Shown here: in pieces, positions 9,323 to 54,652 of the stretch
Position numbering within the stretch: the stretch's first letter is position 1
Layout of the letters: each line of letters begins with the position of its first letter
NCBI GenBank assembly: GCA_903813345.2
Contig: CAIIXF020000009.1
Span: 9,912,030 to 9,976,029, forward strand
Direction of reading: 5' to 3'
DNA length: 64,000 nucleotides
Source: Owenia fusiformis
Lineage: Eukaryota; Annelida; Polychaeta; Sabellida; Oweniidae
Made by a program: the position numbers and the translations under genes
Notes under the pieces: model-generated
Databases searched by the model: none
Told to the model about the DNA's origin: nothing
The model's input: only the letters and a program-made list of their open reading frames with translations

Positions 9323-12300
9323 CTGAAAGAACAATAAAATATAACTGAAGCAGAAAAAGTTTTAAATCGAGAGTTTCTAATATGACAATATAATCATCAA
9401 TGGCACAAGAGAAATGAAATTAATGAAAGTGTTAATCTGAGATAAGTTTTACAATTAATAGACTGAAATGGGAATACATGTAATAAGAAAGCATCCACTG
9501 ACTGAAAATGCACCATAGCACAACTTGAATGTTCTGATTATGTTGCTGGAACACAAAGTTGTTTCTCAAGTGAACTGACAAACCCAGCTTACTTGCATTC
9601 AATGCAAAGTTGAAAAAGTGCAAAAGCAACGAGTTTACAATTCTGAGTCCCTCCTTGTTCCCCCTGCTTTAACCAATTTGGAAGCGCCCGATTAAACTGA
9701 ATCACGGGATCTAATTATGCGCAATGACTTATACACATTTTCTGTCGCAGTGTTGCGACAGCCAATCAGATTGCGAGTTCTCAATCGGGGAAATGCTAAC
9801 TGCTTATCGCAGGGGGTAAAAAGAAAGAATATATTCTGCATTTTGAAGCCCTGTGATCGGAGGATGTGGAACTATATAATCTTGACCTTGGCAAATATGA
9901 ATGAGTTTATACCCTATACCAAGTCAGCATCAACTGTTCATTGATATAAAAGCTTTATTTCTTTCCAATATTTACCTGCAGAAATCCACAAGGCGTTCCC
10001 ATGGATACATCAAGGTTGACATTGCCCAGCAACAGCCTCGTCTTCCCAGACTTTAACACCTGTAGCTTCCCTATGTAACCCTCTGATATATCATTTAATG
10101 TGCACTTTTTCATATCCTCCGAGATATCCTGAAACAAGTCAAAAACAAAAGGTGATATGGTTTATCCAAATTATTCAGGATATATTTAATTTCATGTTTT
10201 GGCAATGTGAGTCTCAGTTTAGGTGAATTCACCCGAATATTGCACTCCTGGGAAGAAATTCGCCACCTTGACCTAATTAGCTGTTAACTTCTTGAGAACG
10301 CATCGTACATGTTTATCAGCTTAAAGGCAGAATCTGATCTATAGGGGGTGACAGAATTACAAGCAACATGAATAATTGACCCACCAATCTATTCCTTACA
10401 ATATCAAATACAATATCTCCCAAAAGATTCACAAAATGTTATAAATTGGTGAAGTTATTAATGATTCAAAGTGCAAAAATGAGTGAAAAATGTTTAAATT
10501 CTCCCAAATAATAAGAATGGTAACCATTCTTATAGAAAAATAATGCATTATTGTAAAAATCTTTATTTTTCCTGGAATTAAGTATACACTTTTGTGATTT
10601 TTAGAAAATAGACATGACAAGGAATGACACGAGCCAAAAGTTTTCTAAAATTGAAAAAAAAATTTGTTAAGCCTGCTCGCTATATCTGATTCTCTCTTTA
10701 ATATACTGTATACAATAAAACCTGTCTTAGCGAACACCCCTCTCTAGTGAACACCTGTGTTTAGTGAACACCACTCCAAAATATATTTTACATTGACTAC
10801 CGTTTAAAATCCCCTCTGTAGAGAACACTACCTACCCAAAGTGAACACCTTTTTCAGCAAACTGGAATGGTTTTTGGACAAGCCAAAATTTTGAAGGGAA
10901 TTCTTTATTTCTCAGGTGGATTGACCAGAAAGATTTTAGTTTGAGGATGAAAACAAAGATACTAAAAGGAAGACAACTTTGAATCTAAACATTACAATGA
11001 AATACTACATAAGGATAATCTGACTGCATACCCCTGTACAAATTTTTGGGAAAAGCTTTGTGCAGGAATACTTTACTTGATTGAACAGCTATAGGCTACA
11101 TACTTTTTCAGGTTGGCTGTTTGGAGCTTTATCAGTTGGTTTCTTTGGTCTCTCGTCAGGCTTAGTGAGTGGAGCACCAGGTAGAGAGTCTGGGAGTTGG
11201 AGGAATATAAGGTCACCATGCTCTGAAATGTAACCACATATATTATAGCATAATCAATATGATATGACAGCGGTTATTTTTAAGTTCAAGGCATTTCAGG
11301 GTTAAAATATATTTCTCAATAACAATTCCTTTGATCAGAACTCATGCTCTTAAATTATGAGATTACCTGATTTTTGAGGTCTCATGAACAGATCTTGGCA
11401 TGTCATTTTGGAAATGTCCTCTGGAGTATTCGGTCGTACTGTGGGGATACTATCTTCTATAGATGGCACCTCTATCTCCATTGCACTTTCTTCGCTGCCT
11501 GGCTCAGCTTTCACTAGAAAATATAAAGATTCCTAGCTAGTATTGTTGTATTTATTGATTGATACATGTATACAGATCTATAAAATAAATCAAAAACATG
11601 AAAATTATCAAGCTATTAAGATTCACTAAGACATATTGTAAAACAAGTCAATTTCGCTGACATTTAATTTCACTGAAATTCACTAACCCGATTTTTTCAT
11701 GTCCCAAATTTATAATCTCAGCATTGAAAATGTTGAAAATGTTGAATAATGCACATATGGTAGTCCTAATACTGTACAAATTATGAGATTTTCAATGAAG
11801 ATTTTCAGCAATATTTAGTTGTAATTTTTTGGTCACTGTCTAGGTCCCACCCTAATAATATTATTGTTCAGGCATGTGTTCATCCTCCTAAGCAGGTGTC
11901 CAGAATCCGTACCTCCTTCTTCTCCCCTGCTATAACCAATTTGGAAGCGCCCGATTTAACTGAATCATGTGATCTAATTGTGCGCAATGACTTACATGAT
12001 TTCTGTCGCAGTGTTGTGACAGCCAATCAGATTCGAGTTCTTAATCGGGGAAATGCTGACTGCTTATCGCAGGGGGTAAAAAGAAAGAATATATTCTGGA
12101 TTTTGAAGCCCAGTGATCGGAGGATGGCATGTGTTACCTTTAATCTTTTCTTCTTTTATGTCTTCTTTCTTAACTATGTGAGCAAGAGGTAGCTGTACTG
12201 GCCCCATGTTGTTGTCATTTCTTCCATCCTTGTCTGCGACAAACTGAAACAAGTAAATAACACATTTATATATATTTGGAAGACAACGGGGCATTTTGTT

Positions 12301-15300
12301 CAATTTCGAACAGTTTCGTAGGACTTTTGAAGAAAAATGGTGTACTGTAAAACTCACAATCATTGATTTTCCAAAGAAAGGGTAGGTTTAAAATTCAAAT
12401 TAACGGTTTTGTGGGGCGTTTTGGTTTCGATACGCCTCGGTGAGTTAGTATGGCGTGACTATATTTTTAAATACTTTAAAGAACAGAAAAAGACTTGTGG
12501 ATACAGGTTGAAAGTTTTGATAAAATATATTGATTTCTCTGAAGAAATTGTTTGAAAAGATATTATATAAACCAGAGAGATGAACGTACACATATATAGT
12601 AAATAACAAACATAAAGTAAATAACACGCATGGGCGTAGCGCCTGGTACGCTGGGTACGCACAGGCGTACCAGATGGCTGCAAATTCGCTCTAAATACAA
12701 CCATATTTCAAAATTTTCCTGGGGGAGAACACCCAGACACCCCTTAATGCTCTTTTTTGATTCACTCAACTCTTGCTCCTGTGGTGGTGGCGTACTACTT
12801 AGAAAAATAGCCCTACGCCCATGACACAAATATAGTAAATAACACACATATAGTAAATAACACACATATAGTAAATAACACACATAAAGTAAGGAACACA
12901 AAAAGTGTGTACTTTGCATTTTGTAATACCAGTTTTAAACCCTAGTGAGTAAAAATATTTCATGATGGTGAAGTTGATTCAAATTTTGATAGGAAAATGG
13001 CAAAACAAGGCCATAGCATTTCATATAATATAAAATGGCTAGCAACAATTTTTCAATATTTTTACAGCATTCCTTGTTTTACATTTTTTTAAAAGATTTA
13101 TTTCATGATTATTCTTTAACTTTAAAATTCTCAGAAAATAAATATGAAAGACTGCTTTGCGACAATTTACACTCATTCTCTTTTTATGACGAGTAAGCGG
13201 AACAGTAACTGGCAATTGCAAGAGATTCAAATAGTCACAAAACTTATAAATCAATGGAAAAGAATTCTTCAAATTTAATAGACTATCATTCGTACTTACA
13301 TCATCACGTAACAAGTCATCGATAATGCGTTTTGTTTCTTCACTCTGAGGCCGTTCACATTTCACCTTTGCATTAAATACACCACCTGATCCACCCCCAC
13401 CCCCTCCGCCTCCTCCTCCGCCCCCACCGCCATCACCTCCTCCCCCATAGCTATAAGATGCCGATGATTCTAAAAGATAAACACATTGTAGTAGTTACAA
13501 TAGTTACAGTAGAATCTAATCTGAATACAAGTGGCACAAGCCAAAAGTTTTTCAACTTTTTTTCACATTGAAAGTTTTTTTAAATTTGGGAGTCATGGGT
13601 TATAACAAAATTGGGATTGTGAAAAAGTGTTTACACTGAGAAGAGTTTGAATATACAGTTTTATTGTATGTCTCATTTAATTTTGTTGTTTTTTCACATT
13701 CCCAGAATTTTATGCATTTGGAATCAAATGGTCAAAGGACAAAGAATCAGGTGTCCAAATATAATGTACAGTGAATTCCCCATGTCGCTTTTACTTGCCC
13801 CCCCCCCCCCCCTATACTTGACACCAAAGGCCCCCCAGTTGGCATCCTGCACTTCAACTTCTTATTTGAAAAATGAGTGATGTAAGTAGCCACCTGGCGA
13901 TATCGGGAGCATAGCGAATGCTGATTTTTTCAGACTTGAAAAACTGCACCCAGTTTGAAATTTTTTGGGGGAGAACACTGATGTAATAACAGTAATATGG
14001 AAAAATGTAATTCATTTTGCCACTTTTAATCCACACTCTCTATCTCCTCTTAAAACAAAATATCAAAATACTTGAATTCTTCATTCAATAACATTTGACG
14101 AGGAAATCAACATTTTCCTGCACCAGACAACTAAAGCCATTCCAAAAAATAATATACAGGGTGTCCAAGAAGTAACGTCAATGACCCTGGCATTTTGTCA
14201 TTTATGCTTCAAATGTCATGAAACTTGGTCAGAATGTTCCTTGTACATTTATGAATATAAATATGAAGTATGGAGTTACTATCATTTGATTGGCCAGGGT
14301 CATTGACGTTACTTCTTGGACACCCTGTATATACATGTATATTGATATTTGGACAGCATTCCGGACACATTTTTAAATAGATCAACAATTAATTCTTTTA
14401 ATCAATAATTTTAAGTAAAAGTAACAATTCCGAGTTTCTGTGATTTTTAAAAGAATTAAGATCGGACATTAAACTTTTCAATATATTGTACCAGGTCATT
14501 TTACTTTTTAACGACATCCTATACATTATGCAAAAAAATAAAAATATTCAACGTACTGTTTATATTAAGTTTCTCCGATGGACCTTGCTCAAAGATGGAA
14601 TGTGATTGGATAACATCAGGCTCTCGTCTTCCTCTACCACGCCCTCTTTCACCTCTGCCCCTTGGCCCACGTCCCCTAGGTGTCTTCTGGGTATTGGTAG
14701 CATTATTACTAGACTCACCAGCAGCTCTGAAAATACATGGTATAATAGTAAATAACGACTGTGGACAATCTTGAACCCTTCTCTGAGAGTCCTTCTATTT
14801 TAAATATATATTTATAGGTACTTTTTAGCAATGTTATCCATAGATGCCGGCAAAATTATTTTGTCGTAGGATCAGTAGCTCAATAAATATTCCACAAGAT
14901 GAGACACCTACTCTTGTTCCGGGGCTCTTGTCTGTCCAAATATCATTGTTACGCTGACGTCACATGTCTGAATTCACGATGGCACCATTCGGACTATTTT
15001 GGCCTCTTATCAACCCAAGATGGCCTGATACCATTCATTAGTAACCAGAAAGGTAAAGAATAACAAGACGCTTCGAATGAGGTATGATTTGTCTCATATT
15101 TTTCTGAAATTGCACAATCGTCATTTTAAAATTTGAAATTTTCATTGGTGTCTCATCTTGTGGAATATTTATTGAGCTTCTGATTCTACTACTACAAATC
15201 AGAATTTTGCTGACATCTGTGATGTTATCAAACTGAAAAGTTCATGATTTTGGTGGTAAATAGACAATGGGATATGGGGAAAGGACTTCATAAACTAACA

Positions 15301-16016
15301 GTTATTTAGCCGAAACTCTTTATTATATAGCATGCAGACAAAAAGCTAAGGTTTAGAGAGAAAATATTGGATAACTGGATATGTGTAACGTTTTTATATT
15401 ATCCATTTGTTGGAAGAATGAATCTCACCCTTCTGCTGGTTTCGCTCTCCTTGCAGGGATATTTGGAGTAAATGTCTTCTTTTGGTAGCCTCCTAGAGTT
15501 AGATCTCTTGGGGTCCGCATGGAGGGTAGCCTGTAAAATATAACATGTTCAGTTGATAAGATGTAAACTAAAAATTGTAGGTGGCAAAACATTATTACTT
15601 CACAGTGATCTCCCCAGGATTTTTTCTCAGGTGGGTGCAAAATTCTCATTTTCACAACTCGACCAAAATTGGCCAAAATATGCCAAGTTTTCATGATTTT
15701 TCTCATTTTCAAGTGGGTGCAAATGGATTTTCAAGTGGGTGCAAGTCTATTTTTAAAATCTCAGGTGGGTGCTGTGGCGACTTGCTTTAATGCTAGGGAG
15801 ATCACTGCTTCATCTATGAGATTTTTTACTGAACTTCAAATAAGTAAAATCAGAAACAAACCTTATATGCATTGAATTTACCCTTAGTGAGCTAAAAATG
15901 GCTATGAATTATGGGTACCATTACCTTCCTCCTTTGGCTGCAGGAGCTCCCCTTCTGCCAATAAGTCCTCTCGGTAAGGAGGGTGAGTTATTCCCAGGAG
16001 GATCATTAGATGCCAT
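9203..16016 (-). CDS. POLR3D: RNA polymerase III subunit RPC4 (POLR3D), complete, 9 exons
   Basis: RPC4 pairs with RPC5 on the Pol III core, where the pair is TFIIF-like and helps initiation, termination and reinitiation at tRNA and 5S genes. Coding exons, minus strand: 16016-15925, 15530-15429, 14726-14557, 13469-13300, 12243-12138, 11513-11367, 11222-11104, 10128-9976, 9322-9203. All junctions are GT-AG, phases agree, and the sum is 1,179 nt (392 aa, close to about 398 in human). Blocks recognised: an N-terminal RGLIGRRGAP; RLPSMRTPRDLTLGG followed by KKTFTPNIP; an Arg/Gly-rich stretch then DVIQSHSIFEQGP; PVQLPLAHIVKKE; DLIFLQLPDSLPG; and the C-terminal dimerisation fold GKTRLLLGNVNLDVSMGTPC ending HRLVCLPDFESLL. 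The start ATG follows an acceptor (TTTTTTAG) at 16022, so at least one 5' UTR exon lies further right. A polyglycine run in exon 4 is unusual. It converges on MCU and is head to head with PTEN. Confidence 0.96.
9640..9866 (+). mobile_element. Mutator-like MITE, copy 1 (left end degraded)
   Basis: Over 200 bp homologous to 11881-12126: the shared core AACCAATTTGGAAGCGCCCG, the palindrome TGTCGCAGTGTTGCGACA, and the right end GATCGGAGGATG. The left terminus is missing or mutated. It lies in POLR3D intron 8. Confidence 0.75.
9976..10128 (-). CDS. POLR3D: POLR3D exon 8
   Basis: Encodes SEGYIGKLQVLKSGKTRLLL and GNVNLDVSMGTPCGFLQ, the core of the RPC4 C-terminal domain that dimerises with RPC5. 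Acceptor TTTCAG, donor GTAAAT. Confidence 0.96.
10321..10701. mobile_element. TTAA-flanked MITE, copy 1
   Basis: Bounded by TTAA at both ends, with imperfect inverted termini TTAAAGGCAGAATCTGATCT and AGATTCTCTCTTTAA-type on the right. It is homologous along its length to 36458-36842. TTAA duplication is typical of piggyBac and Kolobok elements. No coding capacity is seen. It lies in POLR3D intron 7. Confidence 0.7.
10706..10860. mobile_element. Fragment of GTGAACAC / ACAGTAAAACCT palindromic MITE family
   Basis: Reads CAATAAAACCTGTCTTAGCG followed by repeated AGTGAACACC motifs, as in the elements at 58978-59345 and 36190-36422. Only the left half is clear. Confidence 0.55.
11104..11222 (-). 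CDS. POLR3D: POLR3D exon 7
   Basis: Encodes HGDLIFLQLPDSLPGAPLTK, matching the LFLQLPDTLPG motif of vertebrate RPC4. Acceptor ATTTCAG, donor GTATGT. Confidence 0.94.
11367..11513 (-). CDS. POLR3D: POLR3D exon 6
   Basis: Acidic, low-conservation linker (VKAEPGSEESAMEIEVPSIE and onwards, ending LFMRPQKS). Phase 1 at both ends, with acceptor TTTCTAG and donor GTAATC. It is called from splice signals and frame continuity more than from homology. Confidence 0.85.
11881..12126 (+). mobile_element. Mutator-like MITE, copy 2, with perfect 9-bp target duplication
   Basis: The ends are CATCCTCC and GGAGGATG with further imperfect inverted similarity inward. It is flanked by the identical 9-mer GCATGTGTT at 11872-11880 and 12127-12135. 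A 9-bp duplication is typical of Mutator-like elements. It inserted in POLR3D intron 5, and the flanking duplication begins at position +3 of the exon 5 donor. Confidence 0.85.
12138..12243 (-). CDS. POLR3D: POLR3D exon 5
   Basis: Encodes MGPVQLPLAHIVKKEDIKEE, matching the PVQLPLAH motif of RPC4. The donor is GTAACA. A MITE target-site duplication begins at donor position +3. Confidence 0.94.
12587..12893. repeat. 18-bp tandem repeat split by a MITE
   Basis: Units of CACACATATAGTAAATAA occur on both sides (12587-12628 and 12824-12893) of an inserted element, in POLR3D intron 4. Confidence 0.8.
12629..12823. mobile_element. MITE with CATGGGCGTAG termini
   Basis: Begins CATGGGCGTAG at 12629 and ends with the exact reverse complement CTACGCCCATG at 12823. 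The body is GC-richer than the surroundings and has no coding capacity. It is inserted within the 18-bp tandem array. The target duplication is obscured by the repeat. Confidence 0.7.
13300..13469 (-). CDS. POLR3D: POLR3D exon 4, polyglycine tract
   Basis: Starts KSSASYGGGGD, continues as an almost pure glycine run of about 13 residues encoded by mixed GGN codons, and then reads VKCERPQSEETKRIIDDLLR. The second part aligns with RPC4 and the glycine run is an insertion relative to vertebrates. Acceptor CTTTTAG, donor GTAAGT. Confidence 0.9.
14157..14327. mobile_element. Mariner-type palindromic MITE, 171 bp
   Basis: Ends CAGGGTGTCCAAGAAGTAAC and its reverse complement continue inward about 40 bp (GTCAATGACCCTGG). 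Both sides are flanked by TA. It lies in POLR3D intron 3. Confidence 0.85.
14557..14726 (-). CDS. POLR3D: POLR3D exon 3, RG-rich and VIQSHSIFEQGP
   Basis: An Arg/Gly-rich run (RGRGPRGRGERGRGRGRR) precedes DVIQSHSIFEQGP, which matches vertebrate RPC4. Acceptor TTTTCAG, donor GTACGT. Confidence 0.94.
14838..15222. mobile_element. Inverted-repeat element, ~70-bp arms
   Basis: 14862-14911, containing AATATTCCACAAGATGAGAC, is matched inverted at 15145-15195, with weaker similarity outward to 14838 and 15222. A GTTACGCTGACGTCACATGT stretch lies inside. No coding sequence is seen. POLR3D intron 2. Confidence 0.7.
15429..15530 (-). CDS. POLR3D: POLR3D exon 2
   Basis: Encodes LPSMRTPRDLTLGGYQKKTF then TPNIP, the best conserved N-terminal block of RPC4. 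Acceptor TTTTACAG, donor GTGAGA. Confidence 0.95.
15603..15807 (+). mobile_element. hAT-like MITE, copy 2, 5-bp target duplication
   Basis: Ends CAGTGATCTCC and GGAGATCACTG are perfect inverted repeats, flanked by CTTCA on both sides (15598-15602 and 15808-15812). CAGTG ends with a 5-bp duplication fit the hAT5-type group. It lies in POLR3D intron 1, between coding exons 1 and 2. Confidence 0.75.
15925..16016 (-). CDS. POLR3D: POLR3D coding exon 1
   Basis: Begins ATG GCA TCT and encodes MASNDPPGNNSPSLPRGLIG then RRGAPAAKGG, ending with two bases of an Arg codon before donor GTAATG. GLIGRR is the conserved RPC4 N terminus. The ATG lies 5 nt after an acceptor AG at 16022, implying a spliced 5' UTR. 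Confidence 0.93.
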
Positions 16017-16021
16017 GTTAT

Positions 16022-18203
16022 CTAAAAAATAGAACTTCAATTTCACTTCTTCAAGATACATGCAAAACTTCAATTATTGCTATTTCAATGAGCAATGAAT
16101 CATATTGTAAAAAATGATTCCAGCCCATGAGTATGTACAACATGGGTGTTCATTTATTATATAGGTATATGTGTCAGTATCTGAATTCCTAAATGAATGA
16201 TGAGTCATGCACTTGTATTATCACAGATCACATGGACGGCCATCTAAATATGGAAACACCATCCACACCTTGGTGGTGACATAAAAACAGTTGCACATTG
16301 CCCTTTGTTAAGTTAGATCCACAGGAGGTGGGCCACTCCCATGGAATCCCTAGAACTGGGTCGACTTTTTGTATTGCATTCTGGGAGTCAATCCTCCTTG
16401 GATCATAAACATGGCGATTCATGAAAACATTTGTTCGATTAGGTAGGAATTTATCCATCATTTACAGGTATGAAGCTTTGGATTCATTTATTGTGCTACT
16501 TATACTGTAGAGTGAACGGGAATTATTTTTCTACCGCTTAGGGGAGTTTGAGACATGAAACTTAGAATTTAGCTCATTGTGACAACTTTTGATGATTGAG
16601 GTTTATTAAATAAAACCCCCAAATAAAAAAAATCCTAAAAGTGGGTCTGGTTTCTGAAACCATAGGCTCACTGTGAAAACCTCTCAGACTGTCAATCAGA
16701 TAAAGCGGGACAAACTAGCTTATTGCGGAATGGTTCACAGGTCTGAACTCTGAACTCTAGGTCCAGTTTTGGAGAGACAAAAGTTTAGATGTGGGATTGT
16801 ATGTGGATATTTTGGGGTCATCTCATTGGTCCAAATTCCAATGGTCCAAATCCCATTGGTCTGAATCCAATTCGTCCACATCCCATATTTTGATATAAGA
16901 TGCGTGAAACGTTGTAAAAAATGCAATACTTCTCCACTGCGATTATTTCTTTTAACAATCAATTTGAATGTTAAAATTAGATAATTTATTATCCAACATA
17001 CAAAAGCCTCATTTTCATGTTTATCGTATCCCTACACGTATCTGCATACAGATCATTCATATAGATTTGGTTAGTTATGCAGTCTTTCTTTCATGATGTA
17101 GTATTTCCCTGCGATTCCTCAAAATATCATATTCAGTCAGACGAATGAGATTTGAACGATTGAGATTTGGACAAATGGAATTCAAACAATTAGGATTCGG
17201 ACCATTGGGACTGGGATGAATGGGATTAGGACGATATGGATTCAGGCGATTGGAACCTGGATGATTGGGATTCCTTATCTTATTCTTCGGCCACAGTGTT
17301 TACTCTTTGTTACAGTGTTAAAAAGGCAAGAACTTAACTTCGACATATAAGTGTTACCTGATGAATGGGACCCTCATGTGCCTTCCAAATAGTAGTATAT
17401 GAACTCCAATGTAACTACATCAGCTTATCTTTCCGTCCGATTGACAATAAGTACAGTTATACAAGAAATGTAAACGAACTGAAAAAATTCCCAAAAATGT
17501 TGAGTGGCTTGTGGTGTCACTACAGTAAATACCACTTCCCTTCCGGGTGTTTTTAATACTTTAAAAACGAAGCCATGCCAACTTCAATGGTGTGTATAGT
17601 AGGTTTAAGTGTATGTACTGTGGCCATTTGAGGTATGTATGTAAAGCTGAGGCCAAGTACTTTCTAAATGTGCCATTTTTAGAAAAAACGCAGAAATATA
17701 GTCATTGTATGGGCTAATTCGATCGTAAATGGCGATATGTACCCCAGAACTTGAATTTTGTGATTTTTTCAATATTTTTCAATGATTTACCGTAGTGACA
17801 CCTTGTCATTTCCGGAAGTTATGATACGTTACATGTATGTGTGAAAATGGAATGTTTGTTCGTTCACTTTACGAGAGCATTGAACAAACATTTCATTTTC
17901 ACACATGTTCGGTAATATAATGTGTCAGAACTTCAGGAAATGACAAGCCACTCTGAACATTTTTGGCAAATTTTTCAGTTTACATTTCTTGTATGCGACT
18001 GTACTTATTGTTGGCTATTGTTGATCGGACGGAAAGATAAGCTGATGTAGTTACATTGGAGTCACGGACACCTAATACGTTCTTCGAACGGGAATGATAT
18101 CAATAACAGGACTGGCATCCAGATCCAAGTATTCTTCAAGACCGTCGACTCTCGTTGGGCTATTTATCCCTATTGACTCAGTTGTTCATATAAATTTACG
18201 TAC
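16022..18203 (-). other. POLR3D: Probable POLR3D 5' UTR intron
   Basis: The acceptor TTTTTTAG ends at 16022. A good donor on the minus strand, AAG/GTACGT, sits at 18204/18203 beside the promoter-like region, giving a plausible 5' UTR exon to its right. The interval holds an ATTGGGATTTGGAC repeat pair and part of a foldback element, with no coding sequence. The pairing of these sites is inferred. Confidence 0.4.
16795..17285. repeat. Inverted clusters of a ~15-bp ATTGGGATTTGGAC motif
   Basis: 16822-16885 carries motifs such as CCAATGGTCCAAATCCC, and 17140-17275 carries about nine copies in the opposite sense (GATTTGGACAAATGG, GATTCGGACCATTGGG). The clusters face each other across about 240 bp. 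Confidence 0.7.
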
Positions 18204-18792
18204 CTTACATGCTTTGTAATCGACGTAGATAGAAAATATTGTTTCCTAAATTGCTCTGAAAAGCGATAATTATGACTAAATGTACTTTGAACAGGTCGAC
18301 TGACCAAAAAGTCGGACTTCTGGCACAAGGTCACGTGACCTATTCGGGAGGTCACGGGAGGTTACGAGAATTAAATTCAAATTTCCTAAACAATCATCAT
18401 TTAACCAATCAACGTCGAGATAAAATTGATGACGTCACCGCCATCGGTCAAGGTCAGGTCAAAAGTCATCCATCTTGCCATTTGCCCCGCGGATGCTTAC
18501 CAGTCGACAAAAAACGATGAAATCACATTAAAAATAAAATATACACTTTAAAATTGAGGCTGATTGAATATGACAAGACTCCATTGAATACAGCTGTGCA
18601 ATTTACAGTCACCAAGATGAGCTAATTTCGGAGAGATTCGGGAATTAAAAAAGGTAAGCCATTCCGGTTTCCCAACTTCAAGAATTTGAAATCCCAGAAT
18701 CTCCTTTCGCCAGAAACATTCTCTCTGACTGTGATTGGAGTTCATTTACTACCATTTGGAAGGCACGTGAGGGTCCCATTTATCAGGTAACA
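17353..18792. repeat. Nested inverted repeats (foldback) around the POLR3D-PTEN gap
   Basis: The outer arms, about 54 bp at 17353-17406 and 18738-18792, share TGGGACCCTCA and GTGCCTTCCAAAT. A second pair, 17400-17530 and 17940-18066, shares CATCAGCTTATCTTTCCGTC. A third, 17795-17855 and 17880-17945, shares TGTGTGAAAATG-type sequence and centres near 17868. It looks like a foldback transposon with a later insertion. The promoter-like sequence at 18.2-18.5 kb lies inside the outer arms. Confidence 0.7.
18204..18520. promoter_or_regulatory. Candidate bidirectional promoter of POLR3D and PTEN
   Basis: A locally CpG-richer stretch contains GGTCACGTGACC (18329-18340, E-box palindrome), CCAAT (18405-18409), a full CRE TGACGTCA (18430-18437) and a CATCTTGCCAT that resembles a YY1 site. 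It lies 2.2 kb from the POLR3D ATG and 1.3 kb from the PTEN ATG, between genes facing away from each other. No transcript start can be seen. CRE-like palindromes also occur in repeats near 1407 and 14955, so chance or repeat origin is possible. Confidence 0.4.
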
Positions 18793-19816
18793 CTGAATTC
18801 GAATCCCAATGGTATGTCCTCGATATTTTGAATCCCTGCTGCACCCCTTTTAAAAAGCGATACCCCCCCCCCCCCCGTTTATCTATCTGTAAAACCATTT
18901 TTTAGTCCAGTTTATACAAGTTGCCATTGTGTGTGTCAGCTGCTGATGATACGAGTTCCTCTGGCCAATGGGACCATTTCGTAAAAGTATCCTCCTTGTG
19001 ATAAGGCTATGTATCCCCAAAAGACAAGCCAGAGAAAAATGAAAACACAATTTTTACTTTTCTTACCGTGTGCGCAACTGTTGCAATAGTTTGCTAGCTC
19101 TACTTGAGCAAAGCGAGCAACTTGAATTACAACCGCATTCTCGTATCTTTTTAATTTTTATATTCAAATATAATTAAGAAAAACATATGTGATTCATTGC
19201 AAATGCAGCTTGAAAATCAGTTTCCCGTAATACTCCTATGTATTTTTGAGTTTAATACAAAAGTTAATGTTTTATACTGAGGCTTGTGCTTGACCTAGAT
19301 ATGCAAATCAGGGAAGATTTGTTCTATGTTCAAAAAGCAGTGAATCGGCTTTAACTATTAAGCTAAGTGCGTTTATGTATCGCCATCAAGCAATCAGTAT
19401 ATTAAGTTGAGCACAAAATAGAACTTTTGGTATCACTATCATGGATAAAATAAGATGCACGAAGTTGTCATTACTGTTCAAAATATGGGACTATTTTCTA
19501 ACAAGTGCTCGAATTCATGCATCAGGAAGACGCCAAAATGGAGTATAAATCTGCAATTTTCCTCTGAATTTTCACGGAATATGGACAAAACTTTGGGGTG
19601 ATTGAGTCAATGGATATGTAATCGCCTTAAAAAGGAATAAATGCATCAGTGGAGTATGGTTGCAAATAGGATATCTGACTGTGAATACATCAAAAAGGTC
19701 AACATGACATAGAAATAAAACTAAAACTCAAGTCAAAACTGCAAAAAGTTAAAATATTGCTTGTATCTGTTTCTAAACAGACCCTTGGGTCAGTGAATAC
19801 CTAAACTTTGGATATG
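18521..19816 (+). other. PTEN: Probable PTEN 5' UTR / upstream region
   Basis: No coding sequence is recognised. It includes the outer right foldback arm (18738-18792) and a 14-nt C run (18863-18876). A long unspliced PTEN 5' UTR would fit, as long leaders are known for vertebrate PTEN, but a spliced leader cannot be excluded. Confidence 0.4.

Positions 19817-54652
<34,836 letters not shown>

Noticed and set aside
11896-12192. 98-aa + strand frame
   Set aside because: It runs through the Mutator-like MITE and the antisense of POLR3D exon 5.
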